Assembly (NCBI RefSeq): GCF_001886855.1
Contig: NZ_CP013197.1
Location: 434,001-498,000, forward strand
Direction: 5' to 3'
Origin: Spiroplasma citri
Lineage (GTDB): Bacteria > Bacillota_I > Bacilli_A > Mycoplasmatales > Mycoplasmataceae
Length of the DNA: 64,000 nucleotides
Shown here: positions 21,894-32,867 of the stretch, piece after piece
Layout of the letters: each line of letters begins with the position of its first letter
How positions within the stretch are numbered: position 1 is the first letter of the stretch
The notes under the pieces: generated by a model
Told to the model about the DNA's origin: nothing
Databases searched by the model: none
What the model saw: only the letters and a program-made list of their open reading frames with translations
Translations under genes and position numbers: made by a program

Positions 21894-21908
21894 TTATTAT
21901 TGTCTTTA
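21880..21908 (+). terminator. Rho-independent terminator
   Basis: AAAGACAGTAAT and ATTATTGTCTTT pair around a TAAT loop, overlapping the stop codon of the coiled-coil gene. Confidence 0.7.
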
Positions 21909-21924
21909 ATGGAGGTTATTAAAA

Positions 21925-22380
21925 ATGGATTTAAAACAAGAGAAGTTTTTGTTTACAGATGGGGAAGAACATTTTATTACTGATTTTCAGCAAGGAAAGG
22001 GTTATATTTTTTATTTTTTTCCAAAAGCAGCAACACCAGGCTGTACTTTAGAAACAATTGCTTATAATCGTTATTATCAAAAGTTTTTAGCTGCTGGTTA
22101 TAATGTTATTGGTATTAGCCGTGATAATTTAAAAAAACAAACTAAGTTTCAAAATGATAATAATGTTAGTTTCCCCATGTTATGTGATATTGATTCTAAA
22201 TTATGTGAAATGTTTAGTGTCTTAAAAGAAAAGAAAATGTTTAATAATGTTTATTTTGGAATTGAACGAAGTACCTTTTTGTTAGACAATGATTTTAAGT
22301 TTATTCAAGAATGACGAAAAGTTAAACCAGTTGAGCATATTAAAACAGTGTTGTTAGCCGTAACGGAAACCAATTTATAA
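21925..22380 (+). CDS. bcp: thioredoxin-dependent thiol peroxidase (Bcp/PrxQ type)
   Basis: 151 residues, AhpC/TSA peroxiredoxin. The peroxidatic Cys is C40 in PKAATPGCTLE, the Bcp/PrxQ signature; later blocks YNVIGISRDN and FPMLCDIDSKLCEMF also fit. It reduces peroxides with thioredoxin. The motif has a Leu-Glu after the Cys-Thr, as usual. GGAGGT lies before the ATG. The frame continues through TGA (QEWRKVKPVEH). Confidence 0.88.
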
Positions 22381-22522
22381 ATAATAAATATTGTATAGTT
22401 TCATTTCATGTAGTTGGCACGAAAAATTTTTATTATTTGTATAATTATACAACTGAAATTGGAAAACTATAATGTTTTTTAACCAAGATAAGTGAAATAA
22501 TGTATAAGAAGAGAACAAAATA

Positions 22523-23214
22523 ATGAAGAAAATTTTAATTGTAGAAACTAATACAAGTAGATATAAAAATACCAATGAACCTACTGGTTTGTGATTGGGT
22601 GAAAGCGCAGAATTTGTTGATGAATTACAAAAACATGGAATTAAATATGATTTTGTGAGTCCAAACGGTGGTTTAGTACCCCTTGATCCTCGAAGCATGA
22701 AATACATGGATGAAGCGATTTGAAATGTATATGAAGACAAAGATTTTTTACAAAGGGGCACTCAAAACACATTAAAACCCAACGAAATAAAACCAAATGA
22801 ATATAGTGCAATTTACTATACCGGTGGGCATGGTGTAATGTGAGATTTTCCAGACAATAGTGAAATTCAAGCAATAGCTAGACAAATTTATATGAATAAT
22901 GGTTATTTAGTTTCAGTGTGCCATGGAATTGCTGGTTTATTAAATCTAAAAGATGATTAGGAAACTATATAATTGCTGGTAAAAAAATCACTGGTTTTAC
23001 TACCTCAGAAGAAATTTTAGCGGGAAAGAAAAAACAAGTACCGTTTTTAAATCAAAAAATTGCAAAAAGTCGTGATGCCATTTGACATAAGAAACGTTTT
23101 TATAAAGATTATGCCTTGATTGACATAATTACAGGACAAAATCCATTTTCTGTGCGATCAGTTGCAAAACCACTTATTAGGGAACTAAATAATGCAAACA
23201 ATCTTGGAAAGTAA
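22523..23214 (+). pseudogene. DJ-1/PfpI-family (Hsp31-like) protein, frameshifted
   Basis: About 230 residues of a type 1 glutamine amidotransferase-like protein of the DJ-1/PfpI superfamily, Hsp31-like branch (chaperone/glyoxalase). The nucleophile elbow SVCHGIAGLLNL is intact, as are the N-terminal GLWLGESAEFVDEL and YYTGGHGVMWDFPD blocks. After LNLKDD the frame shifts near 22957 into NYIIAGKKITGFTTSEE. Hence a broken or error-containing gene. It overlaps the following SDR remnant by 23 bases. Confidence 0.8.
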
Positions 23215-24119
23215 TGGACAAATTGGTCATGAATTGGCAAAGGAACTATATAACAACTATACAAAAGAAATTAGATTGGTAAGTAGAAAACCTGTCAAGA
23301 TAAATGAAACAGACCAAATTATAGTAGTGGATTTGATGAATTACAATCCCACTCTTAATGCAATTGCAGGAAGCGAAATAGTTTATTTTACTGTTGGTTT
23401 ACCAATGAATGCAAAGTTAATGGAAGAACAGTTTCCGGTTATTATACAAAATGTGCTTAAAGCTTGTACAGTAAATAATACAAAACTAGTATTTTTGATA
23501 ATACTTATATGTATCCCAAAACTACTAAAACACAGTTTGAGGACACACCGTTTGAGCCCAAAGGGAAAAAATCAATTTTGCGAGCGCAATTAACTAATAT
23601 GGTTTTAGCAGCGATGGATAAAAAAAGAAATTGATATCGTTATATGTCGTGCCCCGGAATTTTATGGACCTGGACACACGCAGAGTATTACTAATTCTAT
23701 GGTGTTTGAAAATATTAAACGCCATAAAAAAATTAAAATTCGAATAACAGTAAAAACGTTACGAACTTTAATTTGAGCGCCCGATGCAAACAAAGCGATG
23801 GCTTTAATTGGTAATACAAAAGATGCATATAACCAAACTTGACATTTGCCCTGCGATCGAAGTTTAACATATAAACAAATTTTAGAAATTGCCAATGAAG
23901 TTACGAATAGAAAACTACATTATTCAATAATTTAAGGAGTGGCAATTTAAATTTGTAAGTCACTTTAACAGCCAAGTTAAAGAACTTTTGGAAATGTTAC
24001 CACGTTATAAAGTTGATAATTTATTTAACTCAGATAAATTCAAAACATGTTTTCCACAATTTAAAATTACCCCTTTTGAAGAAGGGATAAAAAATATTTT
24101 ATTACCAATTACAAATTAA
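23192..24119 (+). pseudogene. NAD-dependent epimerase/SDR-family protein, degenerate
   Basis: About 300 residues in pieces. The N-terminus ILESNGQIGHELAKELY is a Rossmann start with a Gly-rich loop. Shifts near 23497 (to FDNTYMYPKTTKTQFEDTPF), near 23625 (to EIDIVICRAPEFYGPGHTQS) and near 23935 (to VSHFNSQVKELLEMLPRY) break it. YGPG and the DRSLTYKQILEIANE region resemble extended SDRs acting on sugars or quinones. The specific substrate is unknown. It is followed by a terminator. Confidence 0.8.
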
Positions 24120-24125
24120 ATTTTA

Positions 24126-24156
24126 AACCACAAAATCTTTTTTGTGGTTTTATTTT
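24126..24156 (+). terminator. Rho-independent terminator
   Basis: AAACCACAAAA and TTTTGTGGTTT around a TCTT loop, then TATTTTT. Confidence 0.85.
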
Positions 24157-24553
24157 TACTAAAATATTTTTCCATGATGCAAGAGGCTATCTTTCATTTT
24201 GAAGTTAAAGAATTGTCTAAAATTGCGTTATATAAACTTGCATACAAAAACCTTATTTTGGAACAAAAGGATATAGTGAAATTGTCTTTCGCAATATGTT
24301 ATCGATGCGAATGGTAAAGGTTAATTTGTATTTTTGCTGTTGCAGAATATAAATATTCATGGTTTAATTAGAATAACTTAAAAAACAAAGCCTTGTTAAT
24401 GCTTTTATACCAAAAAGCATTAAATTTATGGCTCTTAAACAAATACTTACTTTATTTCAACTACTAAAATAAGCCTTTCCTTTTGACCTAGCATTTTGGC
24501 TAAAAATATGATAAAATGATAGATAAATAGTATTGTAAAGGGGAACGAAGATA
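24157..24553. other. gene-poor relic region
   Basis: No intact gene. A frame near 24240-24350 reads YFGTKGYSEIVFRNMLSMRM and another starts MMQEAIFHFEVKELSKIAL at 24175, as if a gene with several shifts had decayed. GCATTAA / TTAATGC around 24395-24424 can form a weak hairpin. Upstream of the MATE start, TATAAAATG-like AT-rich sequence at 24500-24520 may hold its promoter. Confidence 0.4.
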
Positions 24554-26152
24554 GTGAACAAAACCATTTTTTCAAAAAACGAGATTAAGTTACGTTATGA
24601 CAATTTATGAAAAACAATTTTTATTTTTTCTTTACCAACTGTCCTTGTGATGGCAATGACAGCATTATATCCAATCCTTGATAAATTTATTGCCTTAACA
24701 TTTGTTACACCAAATGTTTTTCATCATCAACCATATTTGGATTGAAATAAAGAACATATTTCAATTAATAATGGTGAATTAACATATGAATCAGCAAAAA
24801 TTTTTGTTAATTTATCAACCCATTTTGCAATGCAAATTTATAACTTATTATTTGCTTTTGCAATTTTATTTGCGATTGGAACATCAATTACATTTGCCAT
24901 TAAATCTGGGCAAAGTAATAAACAACAAACACAATCTTTAGCAGGAAATGCTTTAACAATTACCGTTTTATTTTCAATTGTTGCAGCTTTTTTTGTTTTT
25001 TGTTTAGTTTTTCCACAATGAGATAATATTATGATTTTAATTCAATTAAGTAAAAAAGGAACATGAATTGTACAAGATTTAACTTGGCATTATGTTTTTC
25101 CAATGTTACTTTCTAGTCCTTTAATGTTTGTTAGTTATTTATTATTAACATTATTACGAACAGATGGGAAAAGCCATGCTGCAATTTACATTACAATTGG
25201 AGCAATTGCAATTAATGTTTTATTTTCAATTATTTTTGTAAAATATGGTCGAATGTTATTAGAAGGAACAATGTTAGGAACAATTATTGCATGAATTTTT
25301 ATTATTATTGTTTCATTATTTTGTATTTATTACAATAAGAATTCTTATTTACGATTTCATTGGCGTGATCTTTTTTATTTACATAAAACAACAATTAAAG
25401 AAATTTTTCGGTTAGGTTTTTCATCTTTTATTAATAATTTAGGTGCTGTTTTAGTTTCAATTTTATCATCAGCAATTATTTCATCGTTGCCAGGACAATT
25501 TGCTCAGCGGCAACAATATGGTTTAGCATCTTTCCAATTATTTAATAGTGCGGTAAGTCCCTGAATTGCCTTCTTTACCGCAATTGCGTTAGAAATTGCA
25601 CAAGGGATGAAAACAATTATTGGTTATAACTATGGAGCAAAAAAATATTTACGAATGTATCAGACTTGTTGATATGGATTAGCAATTATTAGTGGTTGAT
25701 TATTTTTTACTCTATTATTATTTATTGCTATTGGCCCACAATTGTTAATGGATTTTGCTTTTCCTTCTGATTTAGTTGATGAATATCGATGAATAGCAGT
25801 TCTAATGTTAATGAGTTATCCTTTTGCTGCCATTTCATTTTTAGGTGTTTCGTTATTTCAAGGAATGAATAATGCACGGAAAGCAGCATTATGTTCTTCG
25901 TTTCGTGCCTTTATTGTGTTACCAATTTTAATGTTATGTGGATATTTCTTAGCACATGGATTATCGGACGGCACAGACCAGAGTAATATTTATTATTTTA
26001 TATTATTAGGGTTAAATGATTTAATTTCAGCTATTGTTGTGGGCATTATTTTATATTTCTTTTGATATAAACATCGTCATCATATTTTTAATGAAGTTGA
26101 TGAAAAAGATCAAGAATATTTACAAAGCAAAAAACAACAAACAAGCTATTAA
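24554..26152 (+). CDS. MATE-family efflux transporter (paralogue 2)
   Basis: 532 residues, about 12 membrane segments in two halves, paralogous to the gene at 8409 (same IGYNYGAKK / IAYNYGAKK block, SLFQGMNNA / TLFQGINRS and GLNDLISA). It starts at GTG 24554, after GGGGAACGAAG. The soluble loop after the first segment is longer than in typical MATE proteins in both paralogues. The frame is intact across TGA codons. Substrate unknown. Neighbouring genes give no hint. Confidence 0.85.
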
Positions 26153-26290
26153 AATTAAATAAAATAATAATTGATTATATACCTTTCCAATAATTATGAC
26201 AATGGTTTCATTTAATTTTAGTTAAATATATGGTATAATTCATTTATAAGCAAAGTGGATAATAGGGAATATTGATATGGAGGGTATCGC

Positions 26291-27334
26291 ATGAATAATA
26301 ATTATCCAAAATTTAATGGAGGAAACGAAAATTATTTTAATTCGTTTGAAAATAATAATGGTTTTGGCAATGATAATTTATTAAACCAAAATTCGCCAGT
26401 AACATCATTAACAAAACCAATTAGAGTTTCTGATAATGCAAATGATTTTAAAACAAAAACTAATCCACCCTTTAATTCTTCTTATATTTCAAAAGCTTTA
26501 GAAATTAATGGGACGGAAGTTAAACCGCAGCATAATAAACCAATTTATCAACCATTTGTTATGCCTATTATGGCTAACCCAATGAATGCGATGGGAATGG
26601 GAGCATATAATCCAATGATGATGGGTTATCCGCAAATGTTTCCTTACCCAATGATGCCACAATTTCCAATGATGATGGGTTATCCGCAAATGTCACAATA
26701 TCCCGGAATGTTAACTTATCCTCCAATGGCAGGGCCAGAAGTAGAACAACAATTACAAGGAATGCAACAACAATCTGCTAGTCAAGGTTCTAATTTTAAT
26801 AAAAAACAGTATGCTCAAGATCCAGACCGTCATTTTGCAATTATGAATCCAGATTTAATGAAACAACAACAACAACAACAAGGCATTAATAGCGATTTTG
26901 ATGAAAGTTTTGATGATACATTTAATGAGGGGCCTCCTTTTGGGGCAAACCATGATTTTAATCAAACAAATGAATTTGGTGGTGGTAATTTTGCTGGTCA
27001 AAATGATTTTGGCCAAGGAAATACAAATTTTGGACCAACACCAGATTTTAATGCAGCACCAAGTTTTAGTTCATCACCTGATTTTGTTCCATCAGATGGT
27101 TTTAATAATAGCAATGTTTTGGGCAAAATTGATTCAACAAAAATGCTATTTCAATATGATGAAGAAACAACCAAGCGAAAATTACCAGTTTGAGCAATAG
27201 TTTTAATTGTTGTGTTATTAGTTTTAGTTTTAGCAGTTATAACAATTGTAATGTTGTATTTTAATTTAGAAGCAGTTCATAATTTAATTAATGGTTGATT
27301 TGGGCTTGAAATACCATTTAATCCATGGTTTTAA
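26291..27334 (+). CDS. Met/Pro/Gln/Asn-rich protein with C-terminal membrane anchor
   Basis: 347 residues. Residues 1-295 are low-complexity and probably disordered: Asn-rich start, a Met/Pro/Tyr-rich middle (MMMGYPQM blocks), a Gln run, then FGG/NFG/PDF repeats. Residues ~303-323 form one membrane segment (WAIVLIVVLLVLVLAVITIVM), so the long N-terminal part is likely cytoplasmic (no signal peptide) with a short external tail. Composition suggests a scaffold or cytoskeleton-associated protein, but no family is recognised. GGAGGGT precedes the ATG. TGA-Trp at PVWAI is required for the anchor. Confidence 0.75.
26611..26693 (+). repeat. 29-bp direct repeat in coding sequence
   Basis: Two identical 29-base copies (26611-26639 and 26665-26693) 54 bases apart encode the (P)MMMGYPQM unit. 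The reading frame is preserved, so copy-number change by slippage would be in multiples of a codon. Confidence 0.85.
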
Positions 27335-27362
27335 AATGTTATTTAATAACATTTTTTTATTT
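27334..27362 (+). terminator. Rho-independent terminator
   Basis: AAATGTTATT / AATAACATTT followed by a T run after the Met/Gln-rich gene. Confidence 0.8.
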
Positions 27363-27378
27363 ATGTTAATAAAATAAA

Positions 27379-27416
27379 AAAAATCTAGACAAGGGTTAAA
27401 ATCTAGATTTTTAACT
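27379..27416. terminator. bidirectional hairpin terminator
   Basis: AAAAATCTAGA and TCTAGATTTTT flank a 12-base loop; it can serve the minus-strand gene at 27481. Confidence 0.7.
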
Positions 27417-27480
27417 ATTATTTAAAATTTGAAAGGTTTTTTATTTGAAAAAATTATTTTGTTATTTTTAGGCCGTTAAT

Positions 27481-27837
27481 TTATTTTGCTTGTATTGTCC
27501 TATTAAAATCTTGTGGTGGTAATGTACTATTTTTGATTTTTAAAAACCAAACAACAAAACCCAAAATTACTAAAATATTATTTTTATTAGGTTTTTTAAA
27601 ACGATTAATTTTTTTAATAATTTGTTTATCATATTGACAATTATTATCTTTTTCTTCTAATGTAACTTCAGTTTCATCAATAGCATTTTGTTGATGAATT
27701 GAATTGCTTAAAATATATGCATAATCAAATTCGGTTTCATTTTCATATTTACTACGTAGAGGATTAAATGTGCCAGGAATAAATAAACTTAATGAAAACT
27801 TAATTTTTTTAATTATTTTTTTTAAAAATTTATTCAT
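27481..27837 (-). CDS. small basic-start hypothetical protein with membrane segment
   Basis: 118 residues. The start KFLKKIIKKIKFSLSLF is basic and amphipathic, recalling the Lys-rich starts of the LGF(S/N)K family, although the LGF block is absent. The middle is acidic, with a YENETEFDYAYILSNS stretch. A hydrophobic segment NILVILGFVVWFLKI sits near residues 85-100. The ribosome site is GAGGTGAAC on the minus strand. Function unknown. Confidence 0.6.
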   Translation of the reverse strand: MNKFLKKIIKKIKFSLSLFIPGTFNPLRSKYENETEFDYAYILSNSIHQQNAIDETEVTLEEKDNNCQYDKQIIKKINRFKKPNKNNILVILGFVVWFLKIKNSTLPPQDFNRTIQAK

Positions 27838-27976
27838 TGCTGTTCACCTCTTGTAATTGGTAATATGATAACATAAAAAAATAATCTTGTTAAGATTTTT
27901 TTTATTTTTTCAGATGATTTTATTTTTAAATAAGGTAAGATTTAAGTATATGAAAATAGAAAATAGGGTGAAAATG

Positions 27977-28846
27977 ATGGAACAATATCTCAAAATGGCT
28001 CGTTTTATTTTGGAACACGGTCAAGAAAAAGATGATCGAACAAATACCGGAACAATTTCTTATTTTGGTTATCAAATGCGTTTTAATTTAAGCGAAGGTT
28101 TTCCAATTTTAACAACAAAAAAAATTCATTTTAAATCAATAGTTTATGAATTATTATGATTTATTAAAGGCGATACTAATATTAAATATTTAGTGGATCA
28201 TGATGTTCGAATTTGAAATGAATGACCATATAAGAACTATCAAGCATCATCAAAATATAATAATGAAACATTAGCTGAATTTGTTGAAAAAATTAAAACT
28301 GATGCAAATTTTGCTGCTGAATTTGGTGATTTAGGACCGGTATATGGGAAACAATGACGAAATTTTAATGGGGTGGATCAGTTAGCAAAATTATTAGAAA
28401 ATTTAAAAAAGAATCCATATTCACGTCGCCATATTATTAGTGCTTGAAATCCAGCAGAAGTTGATGAGATGGCTTTGCCACCTTGTCATACTTTAATTCA
28501 GTTTTATGTTTCAAAAGATAATAAATTAAGTTGTCAATTATATCAACGTAGTGCGGATGTTTTTTTAGGAGTTCCTTTTAATATTGCAAGTTATGCTTTA
28601 TTAACCCATTTAATTGCTCAGGTTGTTGGCTTAGATGCTGGGGATTTTGTCCATACTTTAGGCGACTGTCATATTTATAAAAATCATCTTAGTCAAATTA
28701 AAGAACAATTAAGACGTTCTCTAGGGAAATTACCAACCTTGAAGTTAAATCAAACTATTTCTTCGTTATTTGATTTTAAATTTGAGGATATTATGCTTGA
28801 AAATTATGATCCAGCCCCATTAATTAAGGGGACTGTCGCAGTATAA
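27977..28846 (+). CDS. thyA: thymidylate synthase
   Basis: 289 residues, classical ThyA, making dTMP from dUMP with methylene-THF. The catalytic Cys is C170 ([12 protein letters not shown]); other signatures are [36 protein letters not shown] and [10 protein letters not shown]. Of two adjacent ATGs (27974, 27977) the second is better spaced from AGGGTG. Its stop overlaps the DHFR start by one base, coupling the two enzymes of the thymidylate cycle. Confidence 0.95.
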
Positions 28847-29328
28847 TGATTAAGTTATTATGAGCAATGGATGAAAATAATTTAATTGGTCAAAATGACC
28901 AATTACCATGACATTTAAGAGAAGAATTACAGCATTTTAAAGAAACAACATTAGGGCAAACAATTTTATTTGGTCGGTTGACTTATGAAGGAATTGGACG
29001 ACCATTACCAAAACGAAAAACATTAGTTTTAACAAGACATCTTGATTATCAAATTAAGCATCCAGATGTGGAAGTAGTAACTGATTTAACAGCAATTATT
29101 AATTTTTATCATCAAAATCCAACGGAAGATATTTATATTTGTGGGGGAAAAAAAATTTATGAGGCAACATTACCATATGCTGATGAATTAATTATTAGTC
29201 TTATTAAAGGAAAATACCAAGGCGATACTTATTTTCCTTCGTTTGATTTAAACCAATTTACTTTAATTAAATTAAACGAATATCAACAATTTGTAATAAA
29301 ATATTATAAGAGAAAGGAACAAAGTTAA
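28846..29328 (+). CDS. folA: dihydrofolate reductase
   Basis: 160 residues, DHFR: regenerates tetrahydrofolate used up by ThyA. WAMDENNLIGQNDQLPWHL is the N-terminal signature, and the FGRLTYEGIGRPLPKR and IYICGGKKIYEATLPYAD blocks follow. The typical Asp/Glu of the active site is E29 or E30 region in HLREEL. Starts at the last base of the thyA stop. Trimethoprim sensitivity cannot be inferred. Confidence 0.93.
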
Positions 29329-29329
29329 A

Positions 29330-30115
29330 ATGTTAAATATTTGAAAAATTATTATGACATGACCACGATTTTTAGGAACAATTACTAAAGCAAGAAGTAT
29401 TAGCAAAAAAATTAAAAGAGATCCAAATATTGTTTCAGAAGAATATCGTTATCATTGATTGCAAAAACGAACACGTTATATTTTATGAGTACACGATGTT
29501 AAAATAATTGTTCATGATTGTGATAATTGAATTGATAAAGGTTGTTTAATGATTGCCAATCATCAATCGAATGTTGACCCGGCAATATTATTTGCTTTAA
29601 ATGATTTTAATAAAACTGCACCTTGTGCATTTATTGCTAAAAAAGAATTGCAAAATAACCGAACATTTCGGAATTTTTTAACATTAATTGATGTTTTATT
29701 TTTAGATCGTGAAAACCCTCGTCAGGCATTAGAAGTTATTAAAGAGGCAAATGATTTAATCCGTGTACCGCGAACAATGGTTGTTTTTCCAGAAGGAACT
29801 CGGAGTCGAAGTCAAGAAATGGGAGAATTTCATGCTGGAAGTTTTAAAATTGCCCAGAAAGCACATGTCTCAATTATTCCTGTTTCAATTGTTAACTCTT
29901 ATCCAATTTTTAATAAAGAATTTAAAAAAAGAGGGAAAAAGTATGTTCATGTTGTGTTTCACAAGCCAATTAAGCCAGATACGTTTATGACCAAATCAAC
30001 TGAGTTAATTGCAAATAATGTTAAACAAATTATTCAAAAAGGAATCGACCAATATCAAGATGTTGATCACAAAAAAGCTTATGAAGAATATAAAACTTCA
30101 TTAAAGAAAAAATAA
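29330..30115 (+). CDS. plsC: 1-acyl-sn-glycerol-3-phosphate acyltransferase (PlsC)
   Basis: 261 residues. The acyltransferase motifs NHQSNVDP (HX4D, residues ~76-83) and FPEGTRSR (~153-160) are clear, followed by IIPVSIVNSY. It adds the second acyl chain in phosphatidic acid synthesis at the membrane. The basic/hydrophobic N-terminus (WKIIMTWPRFLG) is membrane-associated. Only one base separates it from folA, so it is probably in the thyA operon. The frame needs several TGA-Trp. Confidence 0.92.
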
Positions 30116-30140
30116 CTTAAAAAAAAGAAGGTATCGAATA

Positions 30141-31451
30141 GTGAATATTTTAGAATTAATTGATAAAAAGAAAAATGGACAAGAGTTATCACGAGAAGAA
30201 ATTAACTTTATTGTTAAAGGATATACAACGGGGATTATTACGGATTATCAAATGTCAGCTTTTTTAATGGCAATTTATTTTCAATCAATGTCAGTTACAG
30301 AAATTTCGTTTTTAACTGAAGCAATGGTTAATTCAGGGGAAGTATATGATTTAACGGGGATTCCTGGTTTTAAAGTTGATAAGCATTCTTCTGGTGGAGT
30401 TGGTGATAAGGTTAGTTTAATTTATGCGCCTTTAGTTGCTGCCTTTGGTTTAAAAGTAGCAAAAATGTCAGGGCGGGGGTTAGGCCAAACAGGAGGAACA
30501 ATTGATAAGTTGGAAAGTATTCCTGGTTTTAAAGTTGAACTTTCTTTTCATGAATTTAAAGATGTTATTAATAAAACAAATTTATCAATTATGGCTCAAT
30601 CTGATAATCTTGTTCCAGCTGATAAAAAGATTTATGCTTTACGCGATGTGACAGCAACAGTTGATTCATTACCATTAGTGGCGGCAAGTATTATGTGTAA
30701 AAAAATTGCAACTGGTAGTGATGGAATTGTGTTGGATGTTAAATGTGGTAATGGTGCTTTTATGAAAACAATATCTGATGCACGAAAATTAGCACAAATT
30801 ATGGTTGAACTTGGGATTAAATTTAATAAAAAAATTGCTGCTGAAATTACTAATATGACGCAACCACTAGGTCGTACCATCGGCAATGCAATTGAAATTT
30901 ATGAAGCGTTACAAACATTGCAAGGAAAAGGACCTGATGATTTGACTTACATTGTATGTGAAGCGGCAGCCTTAAGTTTATGTCAAGCAGGGCTTTTTAA
31001 CGATTTAGCAACAGCAGTTAAAACTTGTGAAGAAAAATTACAAACTGAAGAGCCATTAAATTACTTCCGTGCTTTTGTTAAAAAGCAAGGTGGAGATTTA
31101 AGTTTTATTGATAATAATTTAACTTTAAAAGAGGTATTAAAAGTAAAAAATGTAATTGAAATTAAAGCAAACCAAGCTGGTTTTATGGAAATTATTGATA
31201 CTAATGAGTTGGGATTATTAGCTGTTCGTTTAGGAGCTGGACGTAATACAAAAAATGAAGCAATTGATTATCATGCTGGTATTTATTTAAATAAAAAAAC
31301 TGGTGAAAAAGTTGCAAAAGATGATGTTGTGATGACTTTATATACTAGTCGCTATGTTACTGCTCCAGTCTATGATTGAGCACAACGAACTTTTCGAATT
31401 GTTTCAACAAAACCACCACAAGAAGAATTAGTTTATGAAATAATTCAATAA
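30141..31451 (+). CDS. deoA: pyrimidine-nucleoside (thymidine) phosphorylase
   Basis: 436 residues, glycosyltransferase family of thymidine/pyrimidine-nucleoside phosphorylases. The signature SGRGLGQTGGTIDKLESIPGF and the phosphate/substrate block VDKHSSGGVGDKVSL are intact. It splits pyrimidine nucleosides to base plus (deoxy)ribose-1-phosphate in salvage. Start is GTG at 30141 with GAAGGTATC upstream. The family contains DeoA and Pdp; I cannot separate the two here, so the symbol is tentative. Confidence 0.92.
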
Positions 31452-31486
31452 AAGTGATGCATTAAGTTAATCACTTTTATTATTTT
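31450..31486 (+). terminator. Rho-independent terminator
   Basis: AAAAGTGAT and ATCACTTTT pair around an 11-base loop, then TATTATTTT. Confidence 0.75.
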
Positions 31487-31551
31487 AATGTCTTTAATTT
31501 TTTTAAAATAGCGGTATTATTAACTAAGAAAATAAACATGGGAGAGAAAGA

Positions 31552-32313
31552 ATGTTACATTTACCACGCTATGAAGTAAAACTTGATAATTTTTCAGGAC
31601 CATTAGATTTGTTATTGCATTTAATTAAAGAAAAGGAAATGAATCTTTTTGAAATTAAGTTAACAGAAATTACTGATCAATTTTTAGCGTATATTAGGGA
31701 AATTGAACAATTGAATATTGAAATTGCATCGGAATATTTAACAATGGCAAGTTATTTAGTTGAGACAAAAACAAAGTTAGTGTTGCCAAAAGAACAGGTT
31801 GAAATTGATGATAATTATGAAAAAGATGCTCGCGATGAAATAATTAATCGTTTGCTAGAATATAAAAAAATTAAAGAAGTTAGTCAATATTTTAAAGATC
31901 AACATCAAGAGGGAATTCGTTATTTATCAAAACCACGAACAATTATTAAAGGAAATTCAATTAAAGAAGAAGATTTACCATTATCACCAAAAATTAATAT
32001 TGATAAATTAACGAATAGTTTTTTAAAAATGTTAGAACGAATTAATGCGGCAAAACCATTAGAATCAAATGTTGTTATTACTGAAGTTTCTCCAGAAGAA
32101 ATGGCTGAACGAATCATGATGTTATTAGCACAAGATGATAAAGAATGAACATTAGAAGAATTACTAGGTAATTTTACTTTATCATTACAAGCTTTTGTTG
32201 CTTGTTTTATTGCTTTGTTAGATTTATCTCGACACCAAAAAATTGAAATTGAGCAATACCAGCATTTAGAAGCAATTTACATTAGACCATATTTACAGAA
32301 AGAGGGGAATTAA
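31552..32313 (+). CDS. scpA: segregation and condensation protein A
   Basis: 253 residues, ScpA kleisin. The N-terminal FSGPLDLLLHLIKEKEMNLFEIKL is the family signature and ASEYLTMASYLVETKTKLVLP follows. It bridges SMC heads and binds ScpB in chromosome condensation. The C-terminal winged-helix part (LEELLGNFTLSLQAFVACFIALLDL) is present after a TGA-Trp at DKEWTLEE. It is first in the scpA-scpB-rluB-dgk cluster. Confidence 0.93.
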
Positions 32314-32318
32314 ATTTG

Positions 32319-32867
32319 ATGAATTTAAATGAAAAAATGGCTGTTTTAGAAGGGCTATTATTTATTAGTGGCGATGAAGGAATTAATTTAAAAGAAATTG
32401 CTCATATTCTTGAAATTTCTGTTCCTGAGTGTGAAGAGGTTTTAACAAAATTAAAAGCAGAATATCAAACTAGTAATAATCGTGGATTAACAATAACATC
32501 TTTTGCTGATAAATATCGTTTAGCAACAAAGCAAGAATATTATCAATTTTATTTAAAATTAGCTAATAATAAAATAGAAGCACGGTTATCACAAGCAGCA
32601 TTAGAAACATTAGCAATTATTGCATACCGTGGACCAATTAGTAAGCCAGAAATTGAAGAGTTACGAGGAGTTAATTCTGACAGTGTTATTAACAAATTAC
32701 GAGCACGTGATTTGATTGATGAAGCAGGTAAAAGTGACTTGCCAGGAAAGCCAATGACATATCATATTACTGAGGAATTTTTAAAAGTTTTTAATTTAAC
32801 TTCATTAGCAGATTTACCACAAATTAAAGAAACTGTTGTAGAAAAAGAGCAGGATTTATTTAAGTAA
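32319..32867 (+). CDS. scpB: segregation and condensation protein B
   Basis: About 182 residues, ScpB, dimeric winged-helix partner of ScpA. MAVLEGLLFISGDEGINLKE and ALETLAIIAYRGPISKPEIEE with LRGVNSDSVINKL are diagnostic. A TTG just before the ATG could also start it; the ATG at 32319 is better spaced from AGAGGGG. The stop overlaps rluB by one base. Confidence 0.93.
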   Translation: MNLNEKMAVLEGLLFISGDEGINLKEIAHILEISVPECEEVLTKLKAEYQTSNNRGLTITSFADKYRLATKQEYYQFYLKLANNKIEARLSQAALETLAIIAYRGPISKPEIEELRGVNSDSVINKLRARDLIDEAGKSDLPGKPMTYHITEEFLKVFNLTSLADLPQIKETVVEKEQDLFK

